The notes under the pieces were generated by a model. The model was given only the letters and a program-made list of their open reading frames with translations. It was not told the DNA's origin and did not search any database. A stretch of DNA of 64,000 bases. Source: Fortiea contorta PCC 7126. GTDB taxonomy: Bacteria; Cyanobacteriota; Cyanobacteriia; Cyanobacteriales; Nostocaceae. Where the stretch lies: NCBI RefSeq assembly GCF_000332295.1, contig NZ_KB235931.1, forward strand, positions 460,389 to 524,388, written 5' to 3'. A program made the position numbers and the translations under genes. Shown piece by piece: positions 8,254 through 17,151 of the stretch (position 1 is the first letter of the stretch; the number at the start of each line of letters is the position of its first letter).

Positions 8254-8291
8254 TTTCATTCTAATTTCATTTCTTGATGTCATACTAACTA
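8254..8291 (+). promoter_or_regulatory. TTTCAT direct-repeat box before the 8351 sigma gene
   Basis: TTTCAT (8254-8259), TCTAA, TTTCAT (8265-8270), then TAACTA 15 bases later (8286-8291). The start codon is 60 bases further on. Confidence 0.6.
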
Positions 8292-8350
8292 CACAGAGCC
8301 AAAAATCATTTACTCCAAGTTAATCAGTATTTACGAAGGTTCAAAAAACT

Positions 8351-9349
8351 ATGAAAAATATATCTCATCCATCTATAGAAATAAGCGATAAAAATGAAAA
8401 ATCCTTATCCAATGCTGATATTGTGCGTACCTATCTGCACGAAATCGGACGTATTCCTTTGTTAACTCATGAACAAGAAATTGATTTGGGCAAGCAAGTA
8501 CAACAAATGATGAACTTACTCGCTGCTAAAGAAAAACTAGCTATTCAATTAAAGCGTCAACCTACACAAAAAGAGTGGGCTGAAAATATAAATATCAGTG
8601 AAGCATTACTAGTGCAACAACTACACCAGGGACATCAAGCCAAGCAAAAAATGATTAGGGCTAATCTACGACTTGTAGTGTCTATTGCTAAGAAATATCA
8701 AAGACGTAATCTAGAATTTCTCGACTTAATTCAGGAAGGAAGTTTAGGTTTAGAGCGAGGAGTTGAAAAATTTGACCCTAGCAAAGGGTATAAGTTTTCA
8801 ACTTATGCTTATTGGTGGGTTCGTCAAGCAATTACACGAGCGATCGCTCAACAAGGACGCGCCATCCGTTTACCTATTCATATTACAGAAAAACTGAATA
8901 AAATCAAACGAACTCAACGAGAACTAGCTCAAAAATTAAGTCGTACTCCTACCGCAGTTGATATTGCTGAAGAACTATCTTTAGACCCCAAACAAGTTCG
9001 AGAATATTTACTCATAGCACGTCAACCTGTCTCTCTGGAATTACGAGTTGGTGCAGAAAGAGAGACGGAATTACAAGATATGTTGGAAGATGAAGGAGTT
9101 TCTCCTGAATTTTACACCGATCAAAAGTTTCTCCAACAAAATATTCAAAATTTATTGTCAAAACTAACTCCCCAGCAACGGGAAATATTAACTTTACGTT
9201 TCGGTTTAGTAGATGGAAATGAACTGTCCTTAGCGGAAATTGGTCAACGCATGGGTGTTAGTCGAGAACGAGTAAGACAGGTAGAGCTACAAGCTTTGAG
9301 TACCCTACGCAGGTATAAAGAACAAGTGCGTAGTTATCTGGCTAGTTGA
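8351..9349 (+). CDS. Group 2 sigma-70 factor (SigB/SigD type)
   Basis: This 332-residue alternative sigma factor directs RNA polymerase to stress promoters. All regions are present: 1.2 ([20 protein letters not shown], from residue ~25), region 2 with [20 protein letters not shown], region 3, and region 4 with [20 protein letters not shown]. The -35 contacts (R-E-R-x-R-Q) are intact. The short N-terminus lacks the long region 1.1 of the primary sigma, as expected for group 2. A TTTCAT box and a type 2 motif lie upstream. It is the first of three paralogs in 28 kb. Confidence 0.92.
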   Translation: MKNISHPSIEISDKNEKSLSNADIVRTYLHEIGRIPLLTHEQEIDLGKQVQQMMNLLAAKEKLAIQLKRQPTQKEWAENINISEALLVQQLHQGHQAKQKMIRANLRLVVSIAKKYQRRNLEFLDLIQEGSLGLERGVEKFDPSKGYKFSTYAYWWVRQAITRAIAQQGRAIRLPIHITEKLNKIKRTQRELAQKLSRTPTAVDIAEELSLDPKQVREYLLIARQPVSLELRVGAERETELQDMLEDEGVSPEFYTDQKFLQQNIQNLLSKLTPQQREILTLRFGLVDGNELSLAEIGQRMGVSRERVRQVELQALSTLRRYKEQVRSYLAS

Positions 9350-9444
9350 TGCTGAGAGCATAATACGAATAGCAACATCAATTTCAGCTAACAAAAAATT
9401 CTGTGATACTAGCAAAAGTACATTAATTAGGAATAAGTTTAATC

Positions 9445-9822
9445 ATGACTAATATTTGGCTTTGCATAATTTTGGGATTGGTAGCAGGAATTGTTAGTGG
9501 CATGACAGGCATTGGTGGTGGAATAATTATCTTACCTGCTTTGATTTTTTTCTTAAGATTCTCTCAGCACCAAGCACAAGGAACAACATTGGCTTTGTTA
9601 GTTCCACCAATAGATTTATTAGCAGCATGGACTTATTACAAGCAAGGATATGTAGATATAAAAGTAGCTGCACTTCTCTGTCTAGGATTTATTTTAGGTG
9701 GGTGGTTCGGTGCCAAAATAGGAACGATTTTACCGAGTGGGGTTTTAACTAAAATATTCGCCTTGCTACTAATTATGAGTGCTGTTAGAGTTTTATTTGC
9801 AACCCCTAATGATTCCGTATAA
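9445..9822 (+). CDS. Half-length TauE/SafE (TSUP) family permease
   Basis: The 125-residue product has four membrane helices and one TSUP glycine motif (VSGMTGIGGGIIILPALIFF). Family members usually have two such halves in 240-300 residues. Short single-half proteins do occur in bacteria and may work as dimers, so this is not necessarily a remnant. TSUP proteins move sulfite, sulfonates or organic anions across the inner membrane. It is 121 bases upstream of a full-length family member and may share its transcript. Confidence 0.75.
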   Translation: MTNIWLCIILGLVAGIVSGMTGIGGGIIILPALIFFLRFSQHQAQGTTLALLVPPIDLLAAWTYYKQGYVDIKVAALLCLGFILGGWFGAKIGTILPSGVLTKIFALLLIMSAVRVLFATPNDSV

Positions 9823-9943
9823 TTAATTATTTCTTAACTTGTTTACCATATAATGCAGGTGTTGGTATTGAGTTTTTCAATAAGCAACGTTTAATTCAGA
9901 AGCGAGGGTGCGTTGGCGTGACGCGCCCACCGGAGGTGTTCGC

Positions 9944-10780
9944 TTGAATGTTTTAGAATTTACCCTACTAGTCTGGATTAGTTCTGCTACCGCAGGCTTT
10001 TTGGGAGCGTTGACAGGCTTAGGTGGTGGAGTGGTGCTTGTTCCTCTGTTAACTTTGGTTTTTGGTGTTGACATTCGCTACGCAATCGGTGCTTCGCTAG
10101 TATCCGTAATTGCAACTTCTTCCGGCGCTGCTTCTGCTTACGTCAAAGAAGGCTATACTAATTTACGCTTGGGAATGTTCTTGGAAGTAGCAACGACATT
10201 TGGAGCGATCGCAGGTGCAACCATAGCCGCTTTTGTTTCCACTAGAATACTCGCTGTGGTGTTTGGATTTGTTTTACTTTACAGCGCCCATCTCTCGCGG
10301 CAATCCCGTCCTGAACACTCAGCTGATACTCCACCTGATCGTTTAGCAACTCGTTTAAAGCTAAATAGCACTTACCCAACTCCTGAAGGTGAACAATCTT
10401 ACAATGTCTATGCTGTTCCCGTAGGATTTAGTCTGATGTTTGTCGCCGGAGTGCTTTCCGGGTTACTTGGTATTGGTTCTGGCGCACTCAAGGTACTAGC
10501 AATGGATCAATTCATGCGGATTCCATTTAAGGTTTCTACTACTACCAGTAACTTTATGATTGGGGTGACAGCAGCAGCTAGCGCGGGTGTGTACCTGAAA
10601 CGAGGTTACATTGACCCTGGACTAGCAATGCCTGTCATGTTAGGTGTACTTTTAGGCGCATTATTGGGAGCTAGGGTATTGGTAAAAGCAAGAGTAGGCG
10701 TTTTAAGAAATATTTTTAGTTTAGTGATTGTGCTATTGGCAATTCAAATGATTTATAACGGTTTTACTGGGAGAATTTAA
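9944..10780 (+). CDS. Sulfite exporter TauE/SafE (TSUP) family permease
   Basis: A full-length TSUP permease of 278 residues with two repeats of four helices. The glycine motifs FLGALTGLGGGVVLVPLL (residues ~17-34) and VLSGLLGIGSGALKVLAM (~170) are clear. I choose TTG 9944 because GGAGG stands six bases before it; a GTG at 9908 would add 12 residues translated from an interspersed repeat. The DUF1634 gene begins one base after its stop, so the two are co-translated. The substrate is probably an anion such as sulfite or an organosulfonate. Confidence 0.85.
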   Translation: MNVLEFTLLVWISSATAGFLGALTGLGGGVVLVPLLTLVFGVDIRYAIGASLVSVIATSSGAASAYVKEGYTNLRLGMFLEVATTFGAIAGATIAAFVSTRILAVVFGFVLLYSAHLSRQSRPEHSADTPPDRLATRLKLNSTYPTPEGEQSYNVYAVPVGFSLMFVAGVLSGLLGIGSGALKVLAMDQFMRIPFKVSTTTSNFMIGVTAAASAGVYLKRGYIDPGLAMPVMLGVLLGALLGARVLVKARVGVLRNIFSLVIVLLAIQMIYNGFTGRI

Positions 10781-10781
10781 A

Positions 10782-11165
10782 ATGTCCCAAAATCGACACA
10801 ACTTGAGTGAAAGACAAGTCGAAATTTTGGTTGGAAATTTGTTAAGATATGGCGTACTTTTAGCTTCAGCTTTAGTCTTGATCGGCGGAGTTTTATACCT
10901 AATTTATCACGGCAAAGAAACTCCTAATTATCAAATCTTTCGCGGTGAACCTCCAGCTTTTCGCTCTCCTGAAGGAGTCGCAACCTCAGCATTATCAGGT
11001 CGTCGTCGTGGCATCATTCAACTTGGATTATTGTTATTAATTGCGACTCCTGTTGCTAGAGTTGCTTTTTCTCTATTAGCTTTTATGCGTCAGCGAGATA
11101 TCACCTATATTATTTTGACTTTGATTGTTTTGACTGGGCTAGTTATTAGTTTTATAGGTGGTTAA
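10782..11165 (+). CDS. DUF1634 membrane protein, partner of the TSUP permease
   Basis: This 127-residue protein has three membrane helices and the DUF1634 signature (LLRYGVLLASALVLIGGVLY, then GRRRGIIQLGLLLLIATPVA). DUF1634 genes commonly sit next to TSUP permeases in bacteria, probably as an accessory subunit. Its ATG lies just after the permease stop. The function is unproven. Confidence 0.85.
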   Translation: MSQNRHNLSERQVEILVGNLLRYGVLLASALVLIGGVLYLIYHGKETPNYQIFRGEPPAFRSPEGVATSALSGRRRGIIQLGLLLLIATPVARVAFSLLAFMRQRDITYIILTLIVLTGLVISFIGG

Positions 11166-11254
11166 CAAATAATTATCTACTGTTTTGATTTTGAGCAATT
11201 ATAGACAAGTTTAATTTTAATATTATTTTGAGATAATAACCAAGGAAATTATAG

Positions 11255-12157
11255 ATGAAGTTACGATGGTCAAATATTTTACTAGCAGGTATAGCCATGG
11301 TTGCTACCTTGTTGACAACTGGCTATTGGTATGTGTTCATTGCTGGTGCGCCGCAACTCGACCCTCCGCAGGTAGAGAAAAATACAGGATTGTCATTTGA
11401 GCTAAAGACTTTCAACAGCAAAGCAATGGGAGAAGTGCGACAATATGGCTTAATTCTCCCTCCCGATTATGCCAAGAACCTAAAGAAACGCTATCCAGTA
11501 ATCTTCCTACTCCACGGAGGACATGGCGATGCTCGTGCTTATCAGGATAAAGCAGCCGTCACCTCCGTGCTACATGACCTTTACAAAAGTGACAAATTAC
11601 CTTATTCAATAGTTATTACCCCAGATGGCAATGACAAGCGCGGTACAAGTCCGTTTTGGGATTCAGATTACTATGATGGCCCCAATGGTAAAGTTGGCAC
11701 TTTGATTGGTTCAGAGTTAGTCAAAATTGTGAAATCTCGTTATCGGACGTTGAATGAACCGCAGTTTTGGGCAATGGGAGGACAGTCAAGCGGTGGCTGG
11801 GGAGCTTTTAATATTGGTTTACGCCACTTGAATAACTTTAATATTTTCTTTAGTTCTAGCGGCTACTTTACTGATATCAGTGGTACGGCAAATAGTCCCC
11901 AAGATTTTATTGAAAAAATACCAGTGGCAGAACGTAAACGCATTAGAGCATATTTGGATGCTGGAGAGCAAGATAAAGAATTTCTTACCTCAACTCAGCA
12001 GTTTCATCAAACTCTAGATAAGTTAGGAATTGCAAACGAATTCCATGCTTTTCCTGGCGGTCATGGTATTGTTGGCGCAGATGTTGGCTGGAACTATTGG
12101 CACAAACATCTAGCAGACCAACTTACTTATGTGGGAAAGCAATTTCAGCAAGCCTGA
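11255..12157 (+). CDS. Secreted or membrane-anchored esterase, alpha/beta hydrolase
   Basis: A 300-residue hydrolase with an N-terminal membrane anchor or signal (residues ~7-30). The esterase D/Ag85-like fold shows in YPVIFLLHGGHGDARAY (oxyanion region), the nucleophile motif GGQSSGG with Ser178, an acidic DAGEQD loop and His270 in FPGGHGI. It would cleave ester bonds of a lipid or polyester on the periplasmic side. It opens a run of genes continuing with the MprF-like pair and the PAP2 phosphatase, which suggests a lipid substrate. The exact reaction is not known. Confidence 0.8.
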   Translation: MKLRWSNILLAGIAMVATLLTTGYWYVFIAGAPQLDPPQVEKNTGLSFELKTFNSKAMGEVRQYGLILPPDYAKNLKKRYPVIFLLHGGHGDARAYQDKAAVTSVLHDLYKSDKLPYSIVITPDGNDKRGTSPFWDSDYYDGPNGKVGTLIGSELVKIVKSRYRTLNEPQFWAMGGQSSGGWGAFNIGLRHLNNFNIFFSSSGYFTDISGTANSPQDFIEKIPVAERKRIRAYLDAGEQDKEFLTSTQQFHQTLDKLGIANEFHAFPGGHGIVGADVGWNYWHKHLADQLTYVGKQFQQA

Positions 12158-12204
12158 GCGCAGAAGAATTAATCAATCTGCTTTATACGTTCTTGACTTT
12201 AAAG

Positions 12205-13146
12205 ATGAATCGAAAACGCCTTTCTCAAATTAGTCTCCCTGTTTTTGGCTTGCTATTATTTGCTTTATCTCTTTGGACAATCAACAACGAACTGCGGCAG
12301 CATAACCTAAGTGATGTTCTTCGTAGTTTGACAGAAATTCCCTCAAATCGCTTGTTTATAGCCATTGGATGCTCCATCGGAGGCTATCTAGTACTCACTA
12401 GTTATGATTTTCTCGCCTTCCGCTATATCCGTCATTCACTTCCTCCTAATACAATTATTTTTACAGCTTTTATCAGCCATGCTGTCAGTAATTCTGTTGG
12501 CTTTGCTCTTTTAACAGGTGGTGCTATCCGCTACCGTCTTTATTCAAATTGGGGGGTATCAGTGGGAGCGATCGCTCAAGTAATTGCTTTTGAGAACCTG
12601 AGTTTTTGGTTAGGACTGTTCGCCGTAAGTGGGATAATATTTCTTCTTGAACCACTCACTATTCCTACCTTACTAAATTTACCTTTTGTGTCTGTTCATC
12701 CAATCGGAGTTATTTTTCTAATCCTTGTCGGAGCATATTTACTGGGGAGTTATTTTTACCATCAAACCTTAAGGATTTGTGGACAGACATTTTCTTTTCC
12801 TTCCTTTTATCTGTCCTTAAAGCAAATAGGAATTTCCTTACTGGATTGGGGATTGGCGATCGCTGTTCTCTATCTTCTCTTACCCCCAAGTATTCCTTTG
12901 TCCTATTTCGGCTTTGCTGGTATCTACTTATTAGCAATGATTGCAGGCATTGTTAGCAATGTTCCTGGTGGCTTAGGAGTGTTTGAAACCGTAATACTTT
13001 TGCTACTGCCATCAGAAGTAACAGCCCCAGCAGGTTTGGGTTCGCTAATAGCTTACCGAGGAGTTTACTACATCCTGCCTTTGACAGTTGCAGTGGTGTT
13101 GCTGGGTTTGTATGAAATTAATCAACGGCTAAAAGCGCGTTCCTAG
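12205..13146 (+). CDS. UPF0104 membrane protein, flippase-like half of MprF
   Basis: This 313-residue integral membrane protein has eight or so helices and the UPF0104/lysylphosphatidylglycerol synthase TM signature: GYLVLTSYDFLAFRYI, FALLTGGAIRYRLYS and the end motif IVSNVPGGLGVFETVIL. In MprF proteins this half moves aminoacylated lipids across the membrane. I chose ATG 12205, 47 bases after the esterase stop; earlier starts overlap that gene and lack homology. The catalytic half is encoded separately just downstream. Confidence 0.85.
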   Translation: MNRKRLSQISLPVFGLLLFALSLWTINNELRQHNLSDVLRSLTEIPSNRLFIAIGCSIGGYLVLTSYDFLAFRYIRHSLPPNTIIFTAFISHAVSNSVGFALLTGGAIRYRLYSNWGVSVGAIAQVIAFENLSFWLGLFAVSGIIFLLEPLTIPTLLNLPFVSVHPIGVIFLILVGAYLLGSYFYHQTLRICGQTFSFPSFYLSLKQIGISLLDWGLAIAVLYLLLPPSIPLSYFGFAGIYLLAMIAGIVSNVPGGLGVFETVILLLLPSEVTAPAGLGSLIAYRGVYYILPLTVAVVLLGLYEINQRLKARS

Positions 13147-13227
13147 CTTAATTTATGTTTAACCCAACTTGAAATTAAACTTGCTCCACGACACAATCAA
13201 ATAGTTAAGCAAAGTGAGGAAAAGCAA

Positions 13228-14895
13228 TTGCTAAATAAACGTCAACAGATTGGATTGTGGACAGCCTCTATTTTAACCGCTATGGTAGGGGTTGTTAATT
13301 TGATATCTGCGGTTACTCCTAATTCACCTAGACGCACAGAATTAATAGAGCAATTTGTTCCTTTTGATATCCGCGTAGGTGGACATTTTTTTGCAGCAAT
13401 TTCTGGATTTATATTGTTAACTCTGGCAGTTAATTTATTACGACGTAAGCGAGTAGCTTGGTTACTAACAGTTGGGTTGTTAATTGTAACTATTATTAGC
13501 CATTTAATCAAAGGTTTGGACTATGAAGAAAGTTTATTAGCTGGAGTTTTACTAGCTCAACTTATTTTAATGCGTAATGTTTTTACAGCACAATCAGATC
13601 GTCCTTCTATTACTCAAGGAATTCGAGTTTTAATTGGTGCATTGCTGTTTACATTAGCTTACGGCACTGTAGGTTTCTTTCTACTAGATAGGCAATATAC
13701 GGTTAATTTTGACTTACCAGAAGCGTTGCTGCAAACTTTGGCAATGTTTTTCACAGCTGATAATGCAGGGTTAGAACCTACAACGCGATTTGGACAGTTT
13801 TTCGCTGATTCAATATATTTCGTAGGTGCTTGTACATTAGCTTATGCTTTGTTCATGCTCTTGCGTCCGGTATTATTAAGAAATCATACTTTAGAAGTAG
13901 AAAGAAAACGAGCAAAAGAAATTGTAGAACAATATGGAAAATCTTCTCTAGCAAGATTCACTCTCTTTGATGATAAAACTTATTATTTCAGTCCTTCTGG
14001 GAAAAGCTTCATTGGTTATGTAGCAAAAGGTAGAGGTGCAATAGCTTTGGGCGACCCCATTGGCCCTCTTGAAGAAAGACAAGAAGTAATTGTTGGGTTT
14101 CAGCTATTTTGTGAGAAAAATGACTGGTATCCCGCATTTTATCAAACTTTACCAGATGATTTAGATATATATAAATCTTTAGGCTACCGTACTGTTCAAA
14201 TTGGTGAGGAGGCAATTGTTGACTTACATAGCTTCACCCTTCAAGGCAAAGCTAACCAAAACTTAAGAAATGCTCTTAATAGGCTTACTAAGTCGGGTCA
14301 TCAAGTTAAATTTTATCAACCACCCATTGCAGATGAATTATTAAAAGAATTGAGGTCAGTAAGTGAGGAATGGCTTAAAATGATGCAGGGAGCAGAGAAA
14401 AAGTTTTCTGTTGGTTGGTTTGATTATGACTACTTGCATGAATGCGAAATTGTGGTTGTATATACTCCAGAAGGAACAATTAGTGCCTTTGCAAATGTGG
14501 TATCGGAGTATCAGAAAAATGAAATTACTATCGACTTAATGCGACGATGTACAGATATTGAAAAAGGGACAATGGAGTTTTTATTTCTCTCAATGTTTCA
14601 GCATTTCCAACAACTCAAATATGACGGTTTCAATTTAGGATTATCTGCACTTTCTGGAGTTGGAGGAACACAAAATTCTCCCGTTTTGGAGAAAGCATTA
14701 AAATATCTCTACGAACACTTAAATAAGTTTTATAACTTTAAAGGGTTGCATACATTTAAGGATAAGTTTAGTCCTCGTTGGGAACCTCGTTACCTAGTAT
14801 ATCCCAATTTAGTTGCACTACCCGATATAGTGGTAGCTCTGGTAAGGGCAGATTCAGGGGATAGATTACTAGATTACTTTAAACCAGGTGCTTAG
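13228..14895 (+). CDS. MprF-like phosphatidylglycerol lysyltransferase-domain protein (DUF2156)
   Basis: A 555-residue protein with about six N-terminal membrane helices (residues ~10-215) followed by a cytoplasmic double-GNAT DUF2156 domain (from ~235: YGKSSLARFTLF, GYVAKGRGAIALGDPIGP, QNLRNALNRLTKSGH, TFKDKFSPRWEPRYLVYP). That domain in MprF transfers an amino acid from tRNA to phosphatidylglycerol; related proteins transfer other groups. The start is TTG 13228 with GAGG eight bases upstream. With the preceding gene it makes up a complete MprF split into two proteins. The amino acid used cannot be told from sequence. Confidence 0.85.
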   Translation: MLNKRQQIGLWTASILTAMVGVVNLISAVTPNSPRRTELIEQFVPFDIRVGGHFFAAISGFILLTLAVNLLRRKRVAWLLTVGLLIVTIISHLIKGLDYEESLLAGVLLAQLILMRNVFTAQSDRPSITQGIRVLIGALLFTLAYGTVGFFLLDRQYTVNFDLPEALLQTLAMFFTADNAGLEPTTRFGQFFADSIYFVGACTLAYALFMLLRPVLLRNHTLEVERKRAKEIVEQYGKSSLARFTLFDDKTYYFSPSGKSFIGYVAKGRGAIALGDPIGPLEERQEVIVGFQLFCEKNDWYPAFYQTLPDDLDIYKSLGYRTVQIGEEAIVDLHSFTLQGKANQNLRNALNRLTKSGHQVKFYQPPIADELLKELRSVSEEWLKMMQGAEKKFSVGWFDYDYLHECEIVVVYTPEGTISAFANVVSEYQKNEITIDLMRRCTDIEKGTMEFLFLSMFQHFQQLKYDGFNLGLSALSGVGGTQNSPVLEKALKYLYEHLNKFYNFKGLHTFKDKFSPRWEPRYLVYPNLVALPDIVVALVRADSGDRLLDYFKPGA

Positions 14896-14939
14896 GAGCC
14901 TAGTTTGAGCAAAATAACTCAATTTTTGATTCAAAATGT

Positions 14940-14977
14940 CTTTTCAAGTTCTTAACTATTGTTCTGTAAGCTATAAG
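14940..14977 (+). promoter_or_regulatory. Shared promoter motif (type 2) before the PAP2 gene
   Basis: CTTTTCAAGTTCTTAAC (14940-14956), 14 bases, then CTATAAG (14971-14977). The upstream half matches the other copies well; the second half is the most divergent of the five. The start codon is 26 bases downstream. Confidence 0.4.
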
Positions 14978-15003
14978 TCCATAACAGATTTAGATATAAC
15001 TCA

Positions 15004-15702
15004 ATGATACGAAAAATTTCTACCTTTTGGTTACGCCATATATATCCTCGTTTAGCTCCTTTAATTGCCACGATTGGTATAGTTGGACTTACTGCTTGTC
15101 TGCTAATTTTGTTTGTTGTTGCCAAGCTTGCGGAAGAAGTTTTAGAGAAAGAAGCTTTTGCATTTGATACAACTTTCTTATTATGGCTACATCAATTTGC
15201 CAATCCGAGTCTTGATAATTTAATGTTATTTATAACAAATCTTGGTAATCCAAAGACAGTAGTAGTAGTTGCAGGAGTGACTTTAGGAATACTTTGGTGG
15301 CGACGTTACCGAGTAGAAATATATGTTTTTGTGCTTACTTGTTTAGGAGGGTTAATTCTAAATACAGGTTTAAAGTTATTTTTCTCAAAACCCCGTCCGC
15401 AACTTTGGACACTTCTAATCTCTGAAAAATCTTTTAGTTTTCCTAGCGGTCATGCACTAGGCTCTATGGTAATGTATGGTTTTATTGCCTATATACTAGC
15501 TACTCATTATCCTCAATTTTCGCGGTTAATCTATGTTTTAACAGTTATTTTAATTGTGGGAATTGGCATCAGTCGCCTATATTTAGGTGTCCATTGGCCG
15601 ACAGATGTAATTGCTGGGTATGGTGTTGGATTTTTGTGGTTAATGATATGTATCACGATGCTGAAACTACAGAAATTAAGGCAGGGACAGTTTGTTAATT
15701 GA
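15004..15702 (+). CDS. PAP2-family membrane phosphatase
   Basis: A 232-residue phosphatase with about six helices and all three motifs of the family: KLFFSKPRP (K-x6-RP), FPSGHA (PSGH) and SRLYLGVHWPTD (SR-x5-H-x3-D). Such enzymes remove phosphate from phosphatidate, phosphatidylglycerophosphate or undecaprenyl diphosphate at the outer face of the inner membrane. It follows the MprF-like pair by 108 bases and has its own type 2 promoter, so it can be read separately. In context it may make phosphatidylglycerol, the MprF substrate; this is inference. Confidence 0.9.
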   Translation: MIRKISTFWLRHIYPRLAPLIATIGIVGLTACLLILFVVAKLAEEVLEKEAFAFDTTFLLWLHQFANPSLDNLMLFITNLGNPKTVVVVAGVTLGILWWRRYRVEIYVFVLTCLGGLILNTGLKLFFSKPRPQLWTLLISEKSFSFPSGHALGSMVMYGFIAYILATHYPQFSRLIYVLTVILIVGIGISRLYLGVHWPTDVIAGYGVGFLWLMICITMLKLQKLRQGQFVN

Positions 15703-15798
15703 AAAAGCTAATACAACAAAAAAAAATTATATATTAAGAGTGGCAAAAAAATTTGGAGAAATTAGTCAGATTTGATTTATCGGTTATAGTAGAATTAA

Positions 15799-15817
15799 AT
15801 AACGATATGTTCGTTAT
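15799..15817. promoter_or_regulatory. Short palindrome ATAACGA-N5-TCGTTAT
   Basis: Perfect 7-bp arms (15799-15805 and 15811-15817) around TATGT in the A/T-rich spacer before the broken acyltransferase. It could be an operator for a small dimeric repressor, but no such regulator is near. Confidence 0.3.
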
Positions 15818-15876
15818 CTAACATTGCTAATATAGAACTACATTGTTTTTGGCTAGTAAAACAAAGAAAAGAAAAC

Positions 15877-17105
15877 TGTGTTGTTATTTTTATTGTCCTT
15901 TCTGGCTATGTTTTAATGTTGCCAGTTGTGCGCTCACAACGTGGTTTTGTCTCTGGTGGTTTACTTGAGTATTTTAAACGGCGATCGCGTCGAATTTTAC
16001 CACCTTACTACGCAACTCTTTTTGGATGTCTGTTACTCGCGTTTGCAATATTCCTGCTAGAGAAGTTTACCGATTTTCAATGGAATGATATTGCAGGAGA
16101 AGGCCCATTTTCTCCCTACTTTTCATTTATTGATGTGTTATCTCACTTGCTCCTGATTCACAATTTCAGCAGTAGCACACACATGACTATTAATCCGCCA
16201 ATGTGGAGTGTGGCAACAGGTGGCAGTTATATTTTTTATCAAACAGAATACATCCGTCAGGAGCCAGAATTCAGCATAAATTCTATGCGAGTAGCGGATG
16301 AATATTGGTTTAAAACCGAGTGGAATAGTGGGCGAAAAAAAGCTAAAACTTTTTCCTCATTCAAACTCCATCCCTGTCTTGAAAAGTTCAGAGCGCCGAT
16401 TCCCGGCGCTCCGACTTTTCGCTTTATGGGTAGAGTATTCTGAATTCTGAATTCTGTCTTCTGACTCCTGTTTATTTATTTCCATTTGTATTGCTACCCA
16501 TATGGCGGCGTTTTGGGTTGTTATCAGTAATTATTGCTGCTTTTATTATAGGAATATTACCATTTTATCTTCTGCATGATTTTTCCTCGGCAGCCAGTTC
16601 TTGGTTTCTTGGCTTATTTGCTTTGGGGATGGCAGCAGCAGAAATTGGATTTTCTCAAAAACCCAAGTTAATTGCCCTGAGAAAATCCTTACCGTGAGGT
16701 ATTCTGGCAATACTTTTAACTATTCTTGCTTTTATAACTGAGTGGAAAAGACTGGGACTACCGATATGGATTGGTCAAAGTGTTTTTGGTTCTTCAGCAG
16801 CTTGCCTACTTATTTACTGCACTCAGTTTGTGATTGAGGGCAAAAAGTTACCTCATGTTTTAGGGATATTTGATCATCCTTGGGCGATCGCACTGGGCAC
16901 ATTTTCTTACAGTCTTTATCTTACTCATGGGCCAGTGATCACAATGTTGCGTTACTTTCTTTTTGGTCTAAATATGACGCCTTTTTTGTTTGCAACAACA
17001 TCTTACTTAATGGGTATAGCAGTATCTCTATTTTTTGCTTATTGGTTTTATTTAGTCTTTGAGCGACCATTTATGTCTAAATTAAAATTGCTGCACAAGC
17101 ACTAG
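15877..17105 (+). pseudogene. Acyltransferase family 3 (OafA-like), broken by several lesions
   Basis: The coding remnants in order are VVIFIVLSGYVLMLPVVRSQ, YFKRRSRRILPPYYATL, INPPMWSVAT, then LFPFVLLPIWRRFG and LGTFSYSLYLTHGPV, all typical of membrane acyltransferases that O-acylate glycans or lipids. The N-terminus with the catalytic His is missing. One base is lost near 16221 (W-Q-L-Y-F-L reads in the next frame). A 213-bp repeat element splits the gene, and a TGA at 16695 replaces the Trp expected in SLPWGIL while the frame stays open on both sides. Four independent lesions mean it is long dead. Confidence 0.85.
16258..16470. mobile_element. MITE-like repeat element inside the acyltransferase gene
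   Basis: The inserted block is bounded by CAGGAGCCAGAATTCAG (16258-16274) and an inverted copy CTGACTCCTG (16461-16470) preceded by GAATTCTGAATTCTG. It has no coding capacity for a transposase. The CAGGAGTCAGAATTC ends are of a kind I recall as common in filamentous cyanobacterial genomes. An internal hairpin GCGCCGATTCCCGGCGC lies near 16393. The true ends may extend a few bases, since homology to the acyltransferase resumes at about 16474. Confidence 0.65.
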
Positions 17106-17151
17106 AGCGATTTATGACTACTGTGGTTCCTGTGAAGCCTGTGCCATTTGT

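Larger units (their letters stand above)
7894..8350. other. Long leader of the first sigma factor gene
   Basis: No gene is visible. The stretch holds two different promoter-like elements, the type 2 motif at 8079-8116 and the TTTCAT box at 8254-8291. It also holds two weaker copies of the type 2 core (TTCAACTCTTTGAC near 7983 and CATCAAGCTCTTAAC near 8008), so the sigma gene may be read from stacked promoters. Confidence 0.45.

Noticed and set aside
9901..9943. GTG 9908 as start of the full-length TSUP permease
   Set aside because: The 12 extra residues come from an interspersed repeat; GGAGG points to TTG 9944.
12188..12204. Another type 2 promoter core (GTTCTTGAC) before the UPF0104 gene
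   Set aside because: It lies only 5-15 bases before the start codon, lacks the CTTTYCAA block and has no second half.
13242..13511. Minus-strand frame inside the MprF-like gene, and similar shadows inside the RND genes
   Set aside because: Antisense shadows of strongly conserved membrane proteins; no motif or ribosome site.
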